DNA of 33,368 bases from an uncultured Aquimarina sp. (GCA_938011245.1 CALLUJ010000005.1:1-33368), one strand, 5' to 3'. Shown: positions 16,977-25,764, counted from the stretch's first letter. The notes: generated from the letters alone by a model not told the origin. Numbers and translations are program-made.

Positions 16977-18152
16977 CTAGCCTACTATTAGTTTATCAAT
17001 TTCATTTATGGTCTCTTTGGATAAGATATTCTGAGAAAACTTTTCTCTAAGTGTTTTTTCTTTCAAAAGTCTTTTTACTCCACTACAAATTCCTTTTTCT
17101 GAAATTTCAACAATTAAGCCATCTTCACCATCTACTATTAAATTACTAGCACTTGCCACATTAGTAACTATTACTGGTTTGTTAAATATTTTAGCTTCAT
17201 GAACTGTTAAGCAATACCCTTCATGATATGAGCTTTGAACATATATATCACAATTTTTAACATATGCGTAAGGGTTTATTTTTGCTCCTAATAATACAAG
17301 TTTATCATTAATTTTTAACTTATTTATTTGATTTTGAAGCTCTTCTTTTAAGTTTCCATCACCAATTAAATACCATCTAAATTTAATTTCTTCTTTCTCT
17401 AATTGTTTTACTACATTAGGAATCATTAATTGTCCTTTTTCCTCCGATAACCTGCCTAAAGTTACTATTCTTATACCTTGAAAATTATCTTTAAATGTTT
17501 CGCCTTTTTCTGCTAATTCCTGTAATTGTTTTTTTGAAACTATATTTTTAAAAACCTTTGTCTTATGGGAGTAATTAGGGAACTTTTTATTAAAAACTAA
17601 TTGGGCATTTTTAGAAACACAATAAATATCATCAAAATATTGATAATATTTATTACCAAAATTAGTCCTATACACCATTTTACTTACGTCAAAATGTATC
17701 CATTGGATTTTTTGTTGTGCTAAAATATTATTGTGAACGAAATATGTAATAAAATCGGAAGGACCTGCGAAAGCAATTGCTATATCTGTTTGGTACGTTT
17801 TTTTAACAAATTTTAAAGCTGCAATATAATTTAAATACCACCGTTTTGTAGTTTTAACATTTATATATCTAATTAAATGATTAACAGCACTAAACCATTT
17901 ATTTTTTTTAAGATCTTGCTTTATTAGTTTTAAAGGAGGGTTGTAAATTATTGGTTTTATTTTATGAAAGTCTGAAAAAATTTCTACCGATACCCAAGAT
18001 GGAATTTGGTCATATAATATTCCTCCTTTTTCTAACAGTAATAGTTTAACCGATACTTCTTTTTTTTCTAATGCGTTTATAAAAGACAGTAGTGCTTTTT
18101 CTGTACCACCCAAATTCATTTTATGAGACATTAATAATATTTGCTTAGACAT
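16977..18152 (-). CDS. GT4-family glycosyltransferase (WabH-like)
   Basis: A 391-residue GT-B enzyme and likely paralogue of the gene at 15814-16974. Motifs: LLMSHKMNLGGTEKALL (6-22), VTLGRLSEEKGQL (230-242), WYLIGDGNLKEEL (260-272) and EX7E EGYCLTVHE (311-319), followed by KPVIVTNVASA. The third EX7E position is Cys rather than the more common Pro or Gly. It follows the GT2 gene by 7 nt and precedes its paralogue by 2 nt. It is cytoplasmic or attached to the inner membrane face. The sugar specificity is unknown. Confidence 0.92.
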   Translation of the reverse strand: MSKQILLMSHKMNLGGTEKALLSFINALEKKEVSVKLLLLEKGGILYDQIPSWVSVEIFSDFHKIKPIIYNPPLKLIKQDLKKNKWFSAVNHLIRYINVKTTKRWYLNYIAALKFVKKTYQTDIAIAFAGPSDFITYFVHNNILAQQKIQWIHFDVSKMVYRTNFGNKYYQYFDDIYCVSKNAQLVFNKKFPNYSHKTKVFKNIVSKKQLQELAEKGETFKDNFQGIRIVTLGRLSEEKGQLMIPNVVKQLEKEEIKFRWYLIGDGNLKEELQNQINKLKINDKLVLLGAKINPYAYVKNCDIYVQSSYHEGYCLTVHEAKIFNKPVIVTNVASASNLIVDGEDGLIVEISEKGICSGVKRLLKEKTLREKFSQNILSKETINEIDKLIVG

Positions 18153-18159
18153 ACTACTT

Positions 18160-19134
18160 TTAAATTTTTAAAAGTTTAATCTTGTATAACGAAAAACAAT
18201 TATTGTGAAGAAAAATCATAAGTTTTATTCCTGTAGGAAAATCTGAATTAAATTTTAGTTTAATTTTTTTAATTTTTTTAAAATCGACAATAATATTATT
18301 ATTTAAATTCTCTTTTTTCTGTTTAAAGTATAATAAATAAAAGCTGTTTAGATTGTTATACTGTCTATTGTTCCAAAATTTTTTGTTTAAATAATTATTA
18401 CTTAAGGTTTGTACGTGGTATATTAATTGCGCAAAAGAATATATTTTATCTAAAACTCTATTAGACCTCATTAAGCTATTTTGTCTAAATCTATAGATAT
18501 ACAGTCGATCTTTTATACATTTAATAGTTTTAAGCTTAGCAAATACTTCTAATAAAAAAAACTCATCTTCATGAATTTTTACATCTTCTCTAAACTGTAT
18601 ATTTTCAGACTTCAAAAAATGTGTTTGATATATATATATCCATGGAGCTATTTCTAAAGATAATTTTTTATTTATAAATTCTAGATTAGAATAAATTTCA
18701 GTGGTAGGGTTTAAATTATTTTCTTTAATTTCTCCTGTATTTTCGAAAAGGTGATAGTTTGAGAAAGCTAAAACATCAATATGTTTTTGATTTAAACTTT
18801 CATACAATTTTTTTAGGCTATCTTTTTCTATATAATCATCCGAATCTACAAACCACGTATAAATACCTTTAGCTATATTAAGCCCTGAATTTCGAGCGGC
18901 ACTTAAACCTTTATTGTCTTGATTGATTAATCTAATTTCAGGGTTTTTAGTTATATATTGTTTACAAATTTCTAAACAATTATCTGTAGATCCATCATTT
19001 ATCAATATCAATTCGTAATCTTTAAAAGACTGTAATAATATACTATTTATACATTGTTCTAAATATGCTTCAACGTTATAAACAGGAACTATTATAGAAA
19101 AAAAGACATTTGCTTTCATTTGATTACCAATCAT
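18160..19134 (-). CDS. GT2-family glycosyltransferase
   Basis: A 324-residue GT-A enzyme with the classic order SIIVPVYNVEAYLEQC (13-28), INDGSTDNCLEIC (45-57), GLSAARNSGL (76-85) and FVDSDDYIE (95-103), the DSDD being the metal-binding site. The last 70 residues are Asn/Lys-rich and less conserved. Two starts are possible: the ATG at 19134, preceded closely by aaaag, or the ATG five codons later at 19119; I kept the first. It is separated from wzt by 81 bp, the largest gap inside the operon. A secondary promoter could lie there, but no TAnnTTTG box was found. Confidence 0.9.
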   Translation of the reverse strand: MIGNQMKANVFFSIIVPVYNVEAYLEQCINSILLQSFKDYELILINDGSTDNCLEICKQYITKNPEIRLINQDNKGLSAARNSGLNIAKGIYTWFVDSDDYIEKDSLKKLYESLNQKHIDVLAFSNYHLFENTGEIKENNLNPTTEIYSNLEFINKKLSLEIAPWIYIYQTHFLKSENIQFREDVKIHEDEFFLLEVFAKLKTIKCIKDRLYIYRFRQNSLMRSNRVLDKIYSFAQLIYHVQTLSNNYLNKKFWNNRQYNNLNSFYLLYFKQKKENLNNNIIVDFKKIKKIKLKFNSDFPTGIKLMIFLHNNCFSLYKIKLLKI

Positions 19135-19215
19135 CTTTTATTGTATATATTTAATACATAGACCATAAGCTTAAATTAAAATTTATTACTATTTTAAAAT
19201 CTAAATTATTAAACT

Positions 19216-20490
19216 TTACATCGATAAATAATTTACCTCATATTCTGGTATTACAAAACCATGAGAGTTCTCCTTTTTAGGTTGTTTTCCTGTACCAAAA
19301 ATATCACCATATTCAACCTCAAAACCAAAAAATAAATCGGTATAGTTTGTTTCAAAAGTCGTAAAATTATTAATCCAAACTTTCATGTAATACTTATCTG
19401 GAATTAAGTTTATTTTAAACTGAATCCTTATTTCTGTTTCTGAACTAGGTTCTATTTCTAATACTTTATTATTGAACTCATTACCAACACAAAAAATATC
19501 AATTTCGCTAGAATCAAAAAATTCAATATTAAATTCAATATTACATTTTTTGGAATAATTATTTTTGATTTTAAATTTCAAAGAAAGTAAATCTCCTGTT
19601 TGAATTACTGAAAAACCTAAATTAGATAAGTTTGTGAATTTAAAACCACCCACAGCTAAATCACCTACATTGTAATAGCTAATTACATCATTTTCATTAA
19701 TTGAATTGTGGTAATCTTTTAAGACATCGCCTATAATTCCTTTTGAGGCTATTTCTCCTTTATTTAAGTAAAGACCTTTATTGCAGAGTGCTGTTATTGC
19801 CGACATATTATGACTTACAAATAAAACGGTTCTACCTTCTCCTTCTGAAACGCTTCCCATTTTACCTAAACATTTCTTTTGAAATTCAGCATCTCCAACA
19901 GCTAATACTTCATCTACAATTAGAATTTCACTTTCTAAATGCGCAGCTACAGCAAAGGCTAATCGCACATACATACCAGATGAATATCGTTTTACAGGAG
20001 TGTCTATATATTTTTCAACTCCAGAAAAATCAACAATTTCATCAAATTTACGTTTTATTTCATCTCGCCGCATCCCCAACATGGCACCATTCATATAAAC
20101 ATTTTCTCTCCCTGTCATTTCTGGGTTAAAACCTGTTCCTACTTCTAATAAAGATGCAATGCGTCCATTAATTTTAAAATTTCCTGTAGTTGGCTTGGTT
20201 ACTTTACTTAATAATTTTAGTAATGTACTTTTTCCCGCTCCATTACGTCCAATAATTCCTACAGCATCTCCTTGCTCTATTTCAAAATTCAAGTCTCTTA
20301 AAGACCACACATAATCTGTAGTACTTTTTTTCGTCCTATCATTAGATTCCCCTACTCTCAAATAAGGATCTTGTTTCCCTCTTATTTTATGCCATAAACG
20401 ATTAAGATCATGGCTTAATGTACCTGTACCGACTTCTCCTAAACGGTATTGTTTTGATATGTTTTCTGCTTTTATGGCTAAGTTTGTCAT
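19216..20490 (-). CDS. wzt: Polysaccharide ABC exporter, ATP-binding protein with Wzt C-terminal domain
   Basis: The ATPase of an O-antigen or capsule-type ABC exporter. Its 424 residues split into a nucleotide-binding domain and a glycan-recognition domain. Walker A is GRNGAGKST (81-89), the signature YSSGMYVRLAFA 169-180, Walker B ILIVDE 189-194, and the switch His lies in FVSHNMS (224-230). From about residue 265 to 415 follows a beta-rich region (GGFKFTNLSNLGFSV... to DLFFGFEVEYGD) typical of the Wzt C-terminal domain, which binds the finished, end-modified glycan before export. It lies 48 nt after the permease gene. The extra domain suggests that the chain end carries a recognised modification, possibly made by an enzyme in this operon. 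Confidence 0.95.
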   Translation of the reverse strand: MTNLAIKAENISKQYRLGEVGTGTLSHDLNRLWHKIRGKQDPYLRVGESNDRTKKSTTDYVWSLRDLNFEIEQGDAVGIIGRNGAGKSTLLKLLSKVTKPTTGNFKINGRIASLLEVGTGFNPEMTGRENVYMNGAMLGMRRDEIKRKFDEIVDFSGVEKYIDTPVKRYSSGMYVRLAFAVAAHLESEILIVDEVLAVGDAEFQKKCLGKMGSVSEGEGRTVLFVSHNMSAITALCNKGLYLNKGEIASKGIIGDVLKDYHNSINENDVISYYNVGDLAVGGFKFTNLSNLGFSVIQTGDLLSLKFKIKNNYSKKCNIEFNIEFFDSSEIDIFCVGNEFNNKVLEIEPSSETEIRIQFKINLIPDKYYMKVWINNFTTFETNYTDLFFGFEVEYGDIFGTGKQPKKENSHGFVIPEYEVNYLSM

Positions 20491-20538
20491 CTGTTAATTT
20501 TTTAGTAAAATTTGTGATATGGAATTATTTAATAGTGT

Positions 20539-21390
20539 TTACACACTATCCATAAAACTTTTTTCAACCTTATTAAAAATTAAAACTCCTATAATAAAAA
20601 TAATAGCTATTAATCCCGAACTAATAGCTAATGTAGAAGCTTCAAAACTTCCCGAACCTAAATATCCATACCTAAAACATTCAAAAATTCCTGTTAATGG
20701 ATTTAATTCAACAATCCATTTATATTTTTCTGGTATAGTTGATAATGGGTAAATTACTGGTGTAGCATACATAGCTAATTGAATTCCAAAAGAAAGCAAA
20801 AAGACCAAATCTTTATATTTTGTAGTTAACGATGAAAAAATCATACCTAAGCCTAATGCTAAAGAAGCCATTAAAACAATTAACAATGGAGTTGCTAATA
20901 TCCATATATTAGGGTGTACTGTACCTTCTATAAAAGTAAAATACAATACCGCTATTAAAAACAAACTAAATTGTATAGCAAACTTCATTAAACCAGATAC
21001 AACAATAGATATAGGCATGATAAGCCTAGGGAAATATACTTTTCCAAATACTGCTGCATTGTCTTTAAAAACTGTAGCTGTTTTATTTAATGATTCTGAA
21101 AAATAATTCCATATTACCGTTCCTGCTAAATAAAACGCTATTTGGGGTAATCCATCTGTAGAAAGTTTTGCTATGTTTCCAAATACAATAATATACATTG
21201 CAATGGTCATTATTGGTTGAATAAAAAACCATATAGGACCTAATATTGTTTGTTTATAAAAAGTAATGAAGTCCTTTTTAACTAACATAAACATTAAATC
21301 TCTATGTCCCCATACTTCTTTTATATTAACCGAAAAAAGTGAATTTTTAGACTTAATCTCTTCGGTCCAAATTTGATTTTGAGTTTCCAT
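20539..21390 (-). CDS. wzm: Polysaccharide ABC exporter, permease
   Basis: A 283-residue ABC-2 type membrane protein with six predicted helices. The amphipathic start is followed by KDFITFYKQTILGPIWFFIQ, the standard coupling segment before helix 1, and KVYFPRLIMPIS, also typical of Wzm/TagG/RfbD permeases. Together with the ATPase encoded 48 nt downstream it exports lipid-linked glycan across the inner membrane. It starts 3 nt after the dehydrogenase gene. No length anomaly or frameshift is visible. Confidence 0.95.
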   Translation of the reverse strand: METQNQIWTEEIKSKNSLFSVNIKEVWGHRDLMFMLVKKDFITFYKQTILGPIWFFIQPIMTIAMYIIVFGNIAKLSTDGLPQIAFYLAGTVIWNYFSESLNKTATVFKDNAAVFGKVYFPRLIMPISIVVSGLMKFAIQFSLFLIAVLYFTFIEGTVHPNIWILATPLLIVLMASLALGLGMIFSSLTTKYKDLVFLLSFGIQLAMYATPVIYPLSTIPEKYKWIVELNPLTGIFECFRYGYLGSGSFEASTLAISSGLIAIIFIIGVLIFNKVEKSFMDSV

Positions 21391-21393
21391 ATA

Positions 21394-22674
21394 TTACAAT
21401 CTACCGTCTACCTTACTTTTTAAAATTCCTTTAACGTCGTATATTACTCCTTTAGGCTTAATTAACGTAGTTAAATCTAAATTTAAAAATTCTTTATGTG
21501 CTACCGTTAAAACTACTGCATCAAATTTCTGATTTGGTAATTCTGTTGTTGTATCTAAGCCGTATTCTTGTTTTACTTCGGTTGGGTTTGCCCAAGGATC
21601 ATAAACCAATATATCAATCCCAAATTCTTTTAAATTAGTTATTACATCTACTGCCCTTGTGTTTCTAACATCTGGACAGTTTTCTTTAAACGTAATCCCT
21701 AAAATTAAAATTTTAGCTCCTTTAATTCTAAGATCATGATTTACCATCAATTTAACCACTTCGGAAGCTACGTATTGTCCCATACTATCGTTTAATCGTC
21801 TACCAGCTAAAATAATTTCAGGATGATATCCATACTCTTGTGCTCGTTGTGCCAAATAGTATGGATCTACACCAATACAATGTCCTCCAACTAGTCCAGG
21901 TTTAAAAGGTAGAAAGTTCCATTTGGTACCTGCTGCTTCTAAAACCGCATGAGTATCAATATCCATTAAATTAAAAATCTTTGCCAATTCGTTTACAAAA
22001 GCAATATTAATATCCCTTTGCGAATTTTCTATCACTTTAGCTGCTTCGGCTACTTTTATAGTAGGTGCCAAATGGGTTCCTGCAGAAATAACAGAACGAT
22101 ATAATTTATCTACTTTTTTTCCAATTTCAGGTGTAGATCCTGCTGTAACCTTCAAAATTTTGTCTACCGTATGTAACTTATCTCCAGGATTAATACGTTC
22201 TGGTGAATACCCTACATAAAAGTCTTGATTAAATTTTAATCCACTTATTTTCTCTAATACGGGAACACACTCATCTTCTGTAGCTCCTGGAAAAACTGTA
22301 GATTCATAAATAATCACATCTCCTCTTTTTAGTACTTTTCCAACAGTTTCGCTAGACTTATATAATGGAGTAAGGTCTGGTCTATTGTTTTTATCTACAG
22401 GAGTAGGCACTGTAATAATATAATAGTTACTATTTTGAATATCTCTTATATCTGAAGAACAAAACAATCCTTTTTCTAAATTTGCCTCTTCTTTTAAAAC
22501 TGATTCTAATAATTCTTCGCTAATTTCTAAAGTACTGTCTTTACCTTTTTGCAAATCCAAAACCCGTTCTTGATTAATGTCAAAACCAACAACAGAAAAT
22601 TTAGTTGCAAATAATCTAGCTAATGGCAAGCCTACGTACCCAAGACCTATTATTGCTATGTTTATATTTTCCAT
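21394..22674 (-). CDS. tviB: UDP-N-acetylhexosamine 6-dehydrogenase (TviB/WbpO type)
   Basis: Oxidises C6 of a UDP-HexNAc to the uronic acid with two NAD+ per turn. The 426 residues carry the cofactor motif IGLGYVGLPLAR (9-20), YSPERINPGD (156-165), ENSQRDINIAFVNEL (216-230), GGHCIGVDPYYLA (263-275) with catalytic Cys266, and ILGITFKENCPDVRNTR near the C-terminus. The pattern fits the Vi antigen TviB/WbpO group more than UDP-glucose dehydrogenase. Paired with the C4-epimerase just upstream it should make UDP-GalNAcA, by whichever order of the two steps this pair uses. It follows the epimerase by 22 nt. Which HexNAc it prefers cannot be decided from sequence. Confidence 0.9.
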   Translation of the reverse strand: MENINIAIIGLGYVGLPLARLFATKFSVVGFDINQERVLDLQKGKDSTLEISEELLESVLKEEANLEKGLFCSSDIRDIQNSNYYIITVPTPVDKNNRPDLTPLYKSSETVGKVLKRGDVIIYESTVFPGATEDECVPVLEKISGLKFNQDFYVGYSPERINPGDKLHTVDKILKVTAGSTPEIGKKVDKLYRSVISAGTHLAPTIKVAEAAKVIENSQRDINIAFVNELAKIFNLMDIDTHAVLEAAGTKWNFLPFKPGLVGGHCIGVDPYYLAQRAQEYGYHPEIILAGRRLNDSMGQYVASEVVKLMVNHDLRIKGAKILILGITFKENCPDVRNTRAVDVITNLKEFGIDILVYDPWANPTEVKQEYGLDTTTELPNQKFDAVVLTVAHKEFLNLDLTTLIKPKGVIYDVKGILKSKVDGRL

Positions 22675-22696
22675 AATTAAAATTAAAAAGAAGCTA

Positions 22697-23686
22697 TTAC
22701 TTTAGATTCTCCCAATACCACGAAACAGCTTTCTTTAATCCCGATTTTATATCAAATTTAGGATCATACCCCAAAAATGTTCTTGCTTTATCAATAGAAG
22801 CTAAAGAATGAGGAACATCTCCTTTTCTTTCTGGACCAAAATGAACCTCTACATTTGCTATCTCTGAATCAAACTCTTTTAAATATTCTTTTAACAATGT
22901 TGTTAATTCAAGAAGATTGGTGCGTTCTCCATAAGCTGTATTATATACATTATTAGTTGCTTGAGGATGATTTGATAACATAGCCCTAAAATTCATTTGA
23001 ATAACATTATCTATATAAGTAAAATCTCTAGAAAAAGAACCATCTCCATTAATTACTGGAGATTCATGTTTCATAAACTGCATAACAAATTTTGGTATTA
23101 CAGCAGCATAAGCTCCATTAGGATCTTGTTTCCGCCCAAATACATTAAAATATCTTAAACCTATAGTATCTAAATTATAAGTTTTTTTAAAATTTTCTGC
23201 ATAAAGCTCATTTACATACTTTGTAATTGCATACGGAGATAATGGTTTACCTATTACGTCTTCTTCTTTAGGCATAGATTTAGAATCTCCATAAGTTGAA
23301 GAGCTTGCCGCATATATAAAGCGCTTCACTTTAGCATCGCGTGCAGCAACTAACATATTTAAAAAACCGTTAATATTAACTCCGTTTGTTGTTATCGGGT
23401 CATTAATAGATCTAGGTACAGAACCTAAGGCAGCTTGGTGCAGCACATAATCTACCCCTTCACAGGCTTTATGGCAATCTTCTATATTCCGTATATCACC
23501 TTCTATAAAAGTAAAATTAGAATTCTTATTTAATTCCAAAATGTTTTTTCTGTGCCCTGTTGCAAAATTGTCAAGAGCCACTACTTTACCTCCTTGTTCT
23601 AATATAGCCTCACAGAGGTTAGAACCTATAAATCCTGCGGCTCCTGTAACTAATATTTTAGATGATGCTAGTTTGTTAGTGTGCAT
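22697..23686 (-). CDS. tviC: UDP-HexNAc or HexNAcA C4-epimerase (WbpP/TviC type)
   Basis: A 329-residue short-chain dehydrogenase/reductase-type sugar epimerase. The cofactor motif TGAAGFIGSNL is at 14-24, the catalytic site is AASSSTYG (126-133) and YAITKY (152-157) with Tyr152 and Lys156. The stretch LGSVPRSINDP (87-97) is characteristic of the WbpP/TviC group, which acts on N-acetylated UDP-sugars. It is the first gene of the 14-gene polysaccharide operon. A possible promoter lies at 23713-23743. It is divergent from nusB across 293 bp. The companion dehydrogenase follows after 22 nt, which supports UDP-GalNAcA as the shared product. Confidence 0.9.
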   Translation of the reverse strand: MHTNKLASSKILVTGAAGFIGSNLCEAILEQGGKVVALDNFATGHRKNILELNKNSNFTFIEGDIRNIEDCHKACEGVDYVLHQAALGSVPRSINDPITTNGVNINGFLNMLVAARDAKVKRFIYAASSSTYGDSKSMPKEEDVIGKPLSPYAITKYVNELYAENFKKTYNLDTIGLRYFNVFGRKQDPNGAYAAVIPKFVMQFMKHESPVINGDGSFSRDFTYIDNVIQMNFRAMLSNHPQATNNVYNTAYGERTNLLELTTLLKEYLKEFDSEIANVEVHFGPERKGDVPHSLASIDKARTFLGYDPKFDIKSGLKKAVSWYWENLK

Positions 23687-23712
23687 TTAATTATTTTTAA
23701 TAAAATGTTTTG

Positions 23713-23743
23713 CGAAAATAGGCTAAATCAATATAACAAGCAA
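23713..23743 (-). promoter_or_regulatory. Candidate promoter of the polysaccharide operon
   Basis: On the minus strand TATTTTCG (23713-23720) differs from TAnnTTTG at one base, and a TTG at 23741-23743 lies 20 bp upstream. The -7 box is 27 nt before the epimerase ATG. It is the best candidate found for the operon, but it is imperfect. The rest of the 293-bp divergent region is AT-rich without a clear hairpin leader. Confidence 0.4.
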
Positions 23744-23927
23744 CTTGTAATAATTTAGATTATTTATAACACTACCAATAGATTACAATAAAACTAAAAG
23801 CAATCTTAATTATACTCATATTACTTTCCAATACTTCTTTAAAGATATTCTGTTTTTTATAATTGTACCTCTATTAAACATGAATAAAAAAATAATCTCC
23901 CCATGCTCTTACTCTCTTTTAAAATCT

Positions 23928-23935
23928 TACTTTTG
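23928..23935 (+). promoter_or_regulatory. -7 box upstream of nusB
   Basis: TACTTTTG matches TAnnTTTG and lies 44 nt before the nusB ATG. No TTG is at the expected -33 distance, so the upstream element is weak or replaced. Confidence 0.45.
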
Positions 23936-23979
23936 CGTAAATTTTTTTTAATAAATTTATTTAACGTTCCTAACTTTTT

Positions 23980-24924
23980 ATGCTAACACGAAGACATATT
24001 CGTATTAAAGTGATGCAATCGCTTTTTGCTATGAAACAAAAACAAAGCTCCGATTTAGATATCGAGATTAAGTTTTTAAAAAACAGTCTTAAACAAGCAC
24101 GCTCACTTTTTTTAATTAACTTAGATCTTTTAGTAGCCATTCAAAAACATGCCATTGAAGTATTAAATGCGCACAAAAAAAAGAAGTTAGCTTCTAAAGA
24201 AGAAAAAAAACCTAATACTAAGTTTATAAACAATACTATTTTACAATTATTTTCGGATAATAAGGAGCTTCATAATAGTATTGAAGAACAAAATATCAAC
24301 TTTTGGCATTTAGATGACGAATATGTAAAAATACTTTATAAAGAAATTATAGAAAGTGATTTGTACGAAGCTTATATGGCTGATGAGGACATTTCTTTTA
24401 AAACAGATAAAGAATTTGTTTTAGATATTTTTAAACAAATTATTGCTCCAAATGATAAGCTATTTGATTATTATGAAGACAAAAAAATATCTTGGGTAGA
24501 CGATATTCCACTTATAAACACAGCATTAGTAAATTTTATTAAAAAACTTAAAAAGTCAAATGATGCCGATTTAGCTTTACCTAATTTAGTAAAAGATAAC
24601 GACGATCTTATATTTGCAACAGATCTTTTTCGTAAAAGTAAATTAGCAGAAAAGGAGTTAGAATCTGCTTTTGTTGATAAGACTCCTAATTGGGATACTG
24701 ATCGTATTGCTAAATTAGACCAAATAATGCTTCAATTAGCTATTTGTGAATTTTTGAAATTTCCTTCTATTCCTGTAAAAGTAACTATTAACGAATATTT
24801 AGAAATTTCTAAAGAGTATAGTACTTCTAAGAGTAGTATATTTATAAACGGTATTTTAGACAAAATATCAAAAGAGTATCAAGAAAAAGGTTCTCTAAAT
24901 AAAATAGGACGAGGACTCTTGTAA
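23980..24924 (+). CDS. nusB: Transcription antitermination factor NusB, long Bacteroidota form
   Basis: NusB binds boxA RNA with ribosomal protein S10 (NusE) during rRNA transcription. A classic NusB has about 140 residues; this one has 314. The first 20 residues (MLTRRHIRIKVMQSLFAM) match the NusB start. The rest of the fold, including DTDRIAKLDQIMLQLAICEF (239-258), IPVKVTINEYLEISKEY (264-280) and the end KSSIFINGILDKI, is in residues about 215-305. Between them is a charged helical insertion of roughly 180 residues. Such long forms are usual in Bacteroidota. It heads a plus-strand row with a DUF1573 lipoprotein 57 nt later and yajC. Confidence 0.92.
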   Translation: MLTRRHIRIKVMQSLFAMKQKQSSDLDIEIKFLKNSLKQARSLFLINLDLLVAIQKHAIEVLNAHKKKKLASKEEKKPNTKFINNTILQLFSDNKELHNSIEEQNINFWHLDDEYVKILYKEIIESDLYEAYMADEDISFKTDKEFVLDIFKQIIAPNDKLFDYYEDKKISWVDDIPLINTALVNFIKKLKKSNDADLALPNLVKDNDDLIFATDLFRKSKLAEKELESAFVDKTPNWDTDRIAKLDQIMLQLAICEFLKFPSIPVKVTINEYLEISKEYSTSKSSIFINGILDKISKEYQEKGSLNKIGRGLL

Positions 24925-24981
24925 AATAAAAAAATTCTTATTTTAGAGCCTTGAATATTCAAATTAAAAATTAACAACATT

Positions 24982-25449
24982 ATGAAAAAAGGAATTTTAG
25001 TTCTTGCAGGTATTGCTGCATTAAGCTTAGCATCTTGTAAAAAAAATGCAGCCGATAAAGTTACAGAAGAACAAGTAACAGAAGCTGCTGCTGAAGATGC
25101 AAAAGCAGGAGATTTACCTGTAATGTCTTTTAGTGAGCAAGAATTTGATTTTGGAACTATTAACGAAGGAGATATTGCAGAACACAAATTTGCTTTCACT
25201 AATACAGGTAAATCACCATTAATAATTACTAATGCAAAAGGAAGTTGTGGTTGTACGGTACCTAGTTACCCTCGTAATACACCTATAGCTCCTGGGGAAA
25301 CTAGTGAAATTTTAGTTAAATTTAATTCTAAAGGAAAACCAGGAGACAATACTAAAACGGTAACTATTACTACAAACACTGAAGCAAGCACAGAAAGAAT
25401 TAAAATTAAAGCTAAGGTAACTCCTGCACCAAAAGAAGAAGCTAAATAA
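24982..25449 (+). CDS. DUF1573-domain lipoprotein
   Basis: A 155-residue predicted lipoprotein. The signal peptide MKKGILVLAGIAALSLASC has its lipobox Cys at residue 19, followed by KK and an Ala/Glu-rich linker. Residues about 47-150 form a DUF1573 domain, an Ig-like beta-sandwich: FDFGTINEGDIAEHKFAF, then GSCGCTVPSYP and the end TVTITTNT. The paired cysteines in SCGCT are a standard mark of the domain. The role is unknown; it may sit in the periplasm or outer membrane. It lies between nusB and yajC, an order often seen in flavobacteria, and its stop overlaps the yajC start by one base (TAATG). Confidence 0.9.
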   Translation: MKKGILVLAGIAALSLASCKKNAADKVTEEQVTEAAAEDAKAGDLPVMSFSEQEFDFGTINEGDIAEHKFAFTNTGKSPLIITNAKGSCGCTVPSYPRNTPIAPGETSEILVKFNSKGKPGDNTKTVTITTNTEASTERIKIKAKVTPAPKEEAK

Positions 25450-25745
25450 TGGAGCAATTAGGTACATTTTTACCTATCATAGCTATGTTTGCTGTGGTAT
25501 ATTTATTTATGATTCGTCCCCAAATGACGCGTCAAAAAAACGAAAAAAAATTTGCTGAAAACTTAAAAAAAGGGGATCGTATTATTACAAAGAGCGGTTT
25601 ACATGGTCGTGTAGCCGAGCTTTCAGATAAAAACGATGCTATAATTATTGAAACTACAGCAGGAAAATTAACTTTTGATCGCTCTTCTATTTCTTTAGAA
25701 TTATCTAAAAAATTAAACCCTAACTCAGAAGTTTCAAAAAAATAA
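25449..25745 (+). CDS. yajC: Preprotein translocase subunit YajC
   Basis: A 98-residue accessory subunit of the SecDF-YajC complex. It has one N-terminal membrane helix (about 5-22, ending YLFMIRPQ) and a cytoplasmic part with NLKKGDRIITKSGLHGRV (38-55) and the end FDRSSISLEL, all conserved in the family. Its ATG overlaps the stop of the DUF1573 gene. A hairpin terminator follows 20 nt after its stop and closes the nusB-DUF1573-yajC row. Confidence 0.95.
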   Translation: MEQLGTFLPIIAMFAVVYLFMIRPQMTRQKNEKKFAENLKKGDRIITKSGLHGRVAELSDKNDAIIIETTAGKLTFDRSSISLELSKKLNPNSEVSKK

Positions 25746-25764
25746 TTCATGTAAAAACAATTAT

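Noticed and set aside
19743-20129. 128-codon plus-strand reading frame
   Set aside because: Antisense to the wzt ATPase domain. Its Leu/Gln-rich composition is what the reverse of that sequence gives.
24879-25199. 106-codon minus-strand reading frame
   Set aside because: Antisense to the end of nusB and to the DUF1573 lipoprotein, which has a clear signal peptide and domain.
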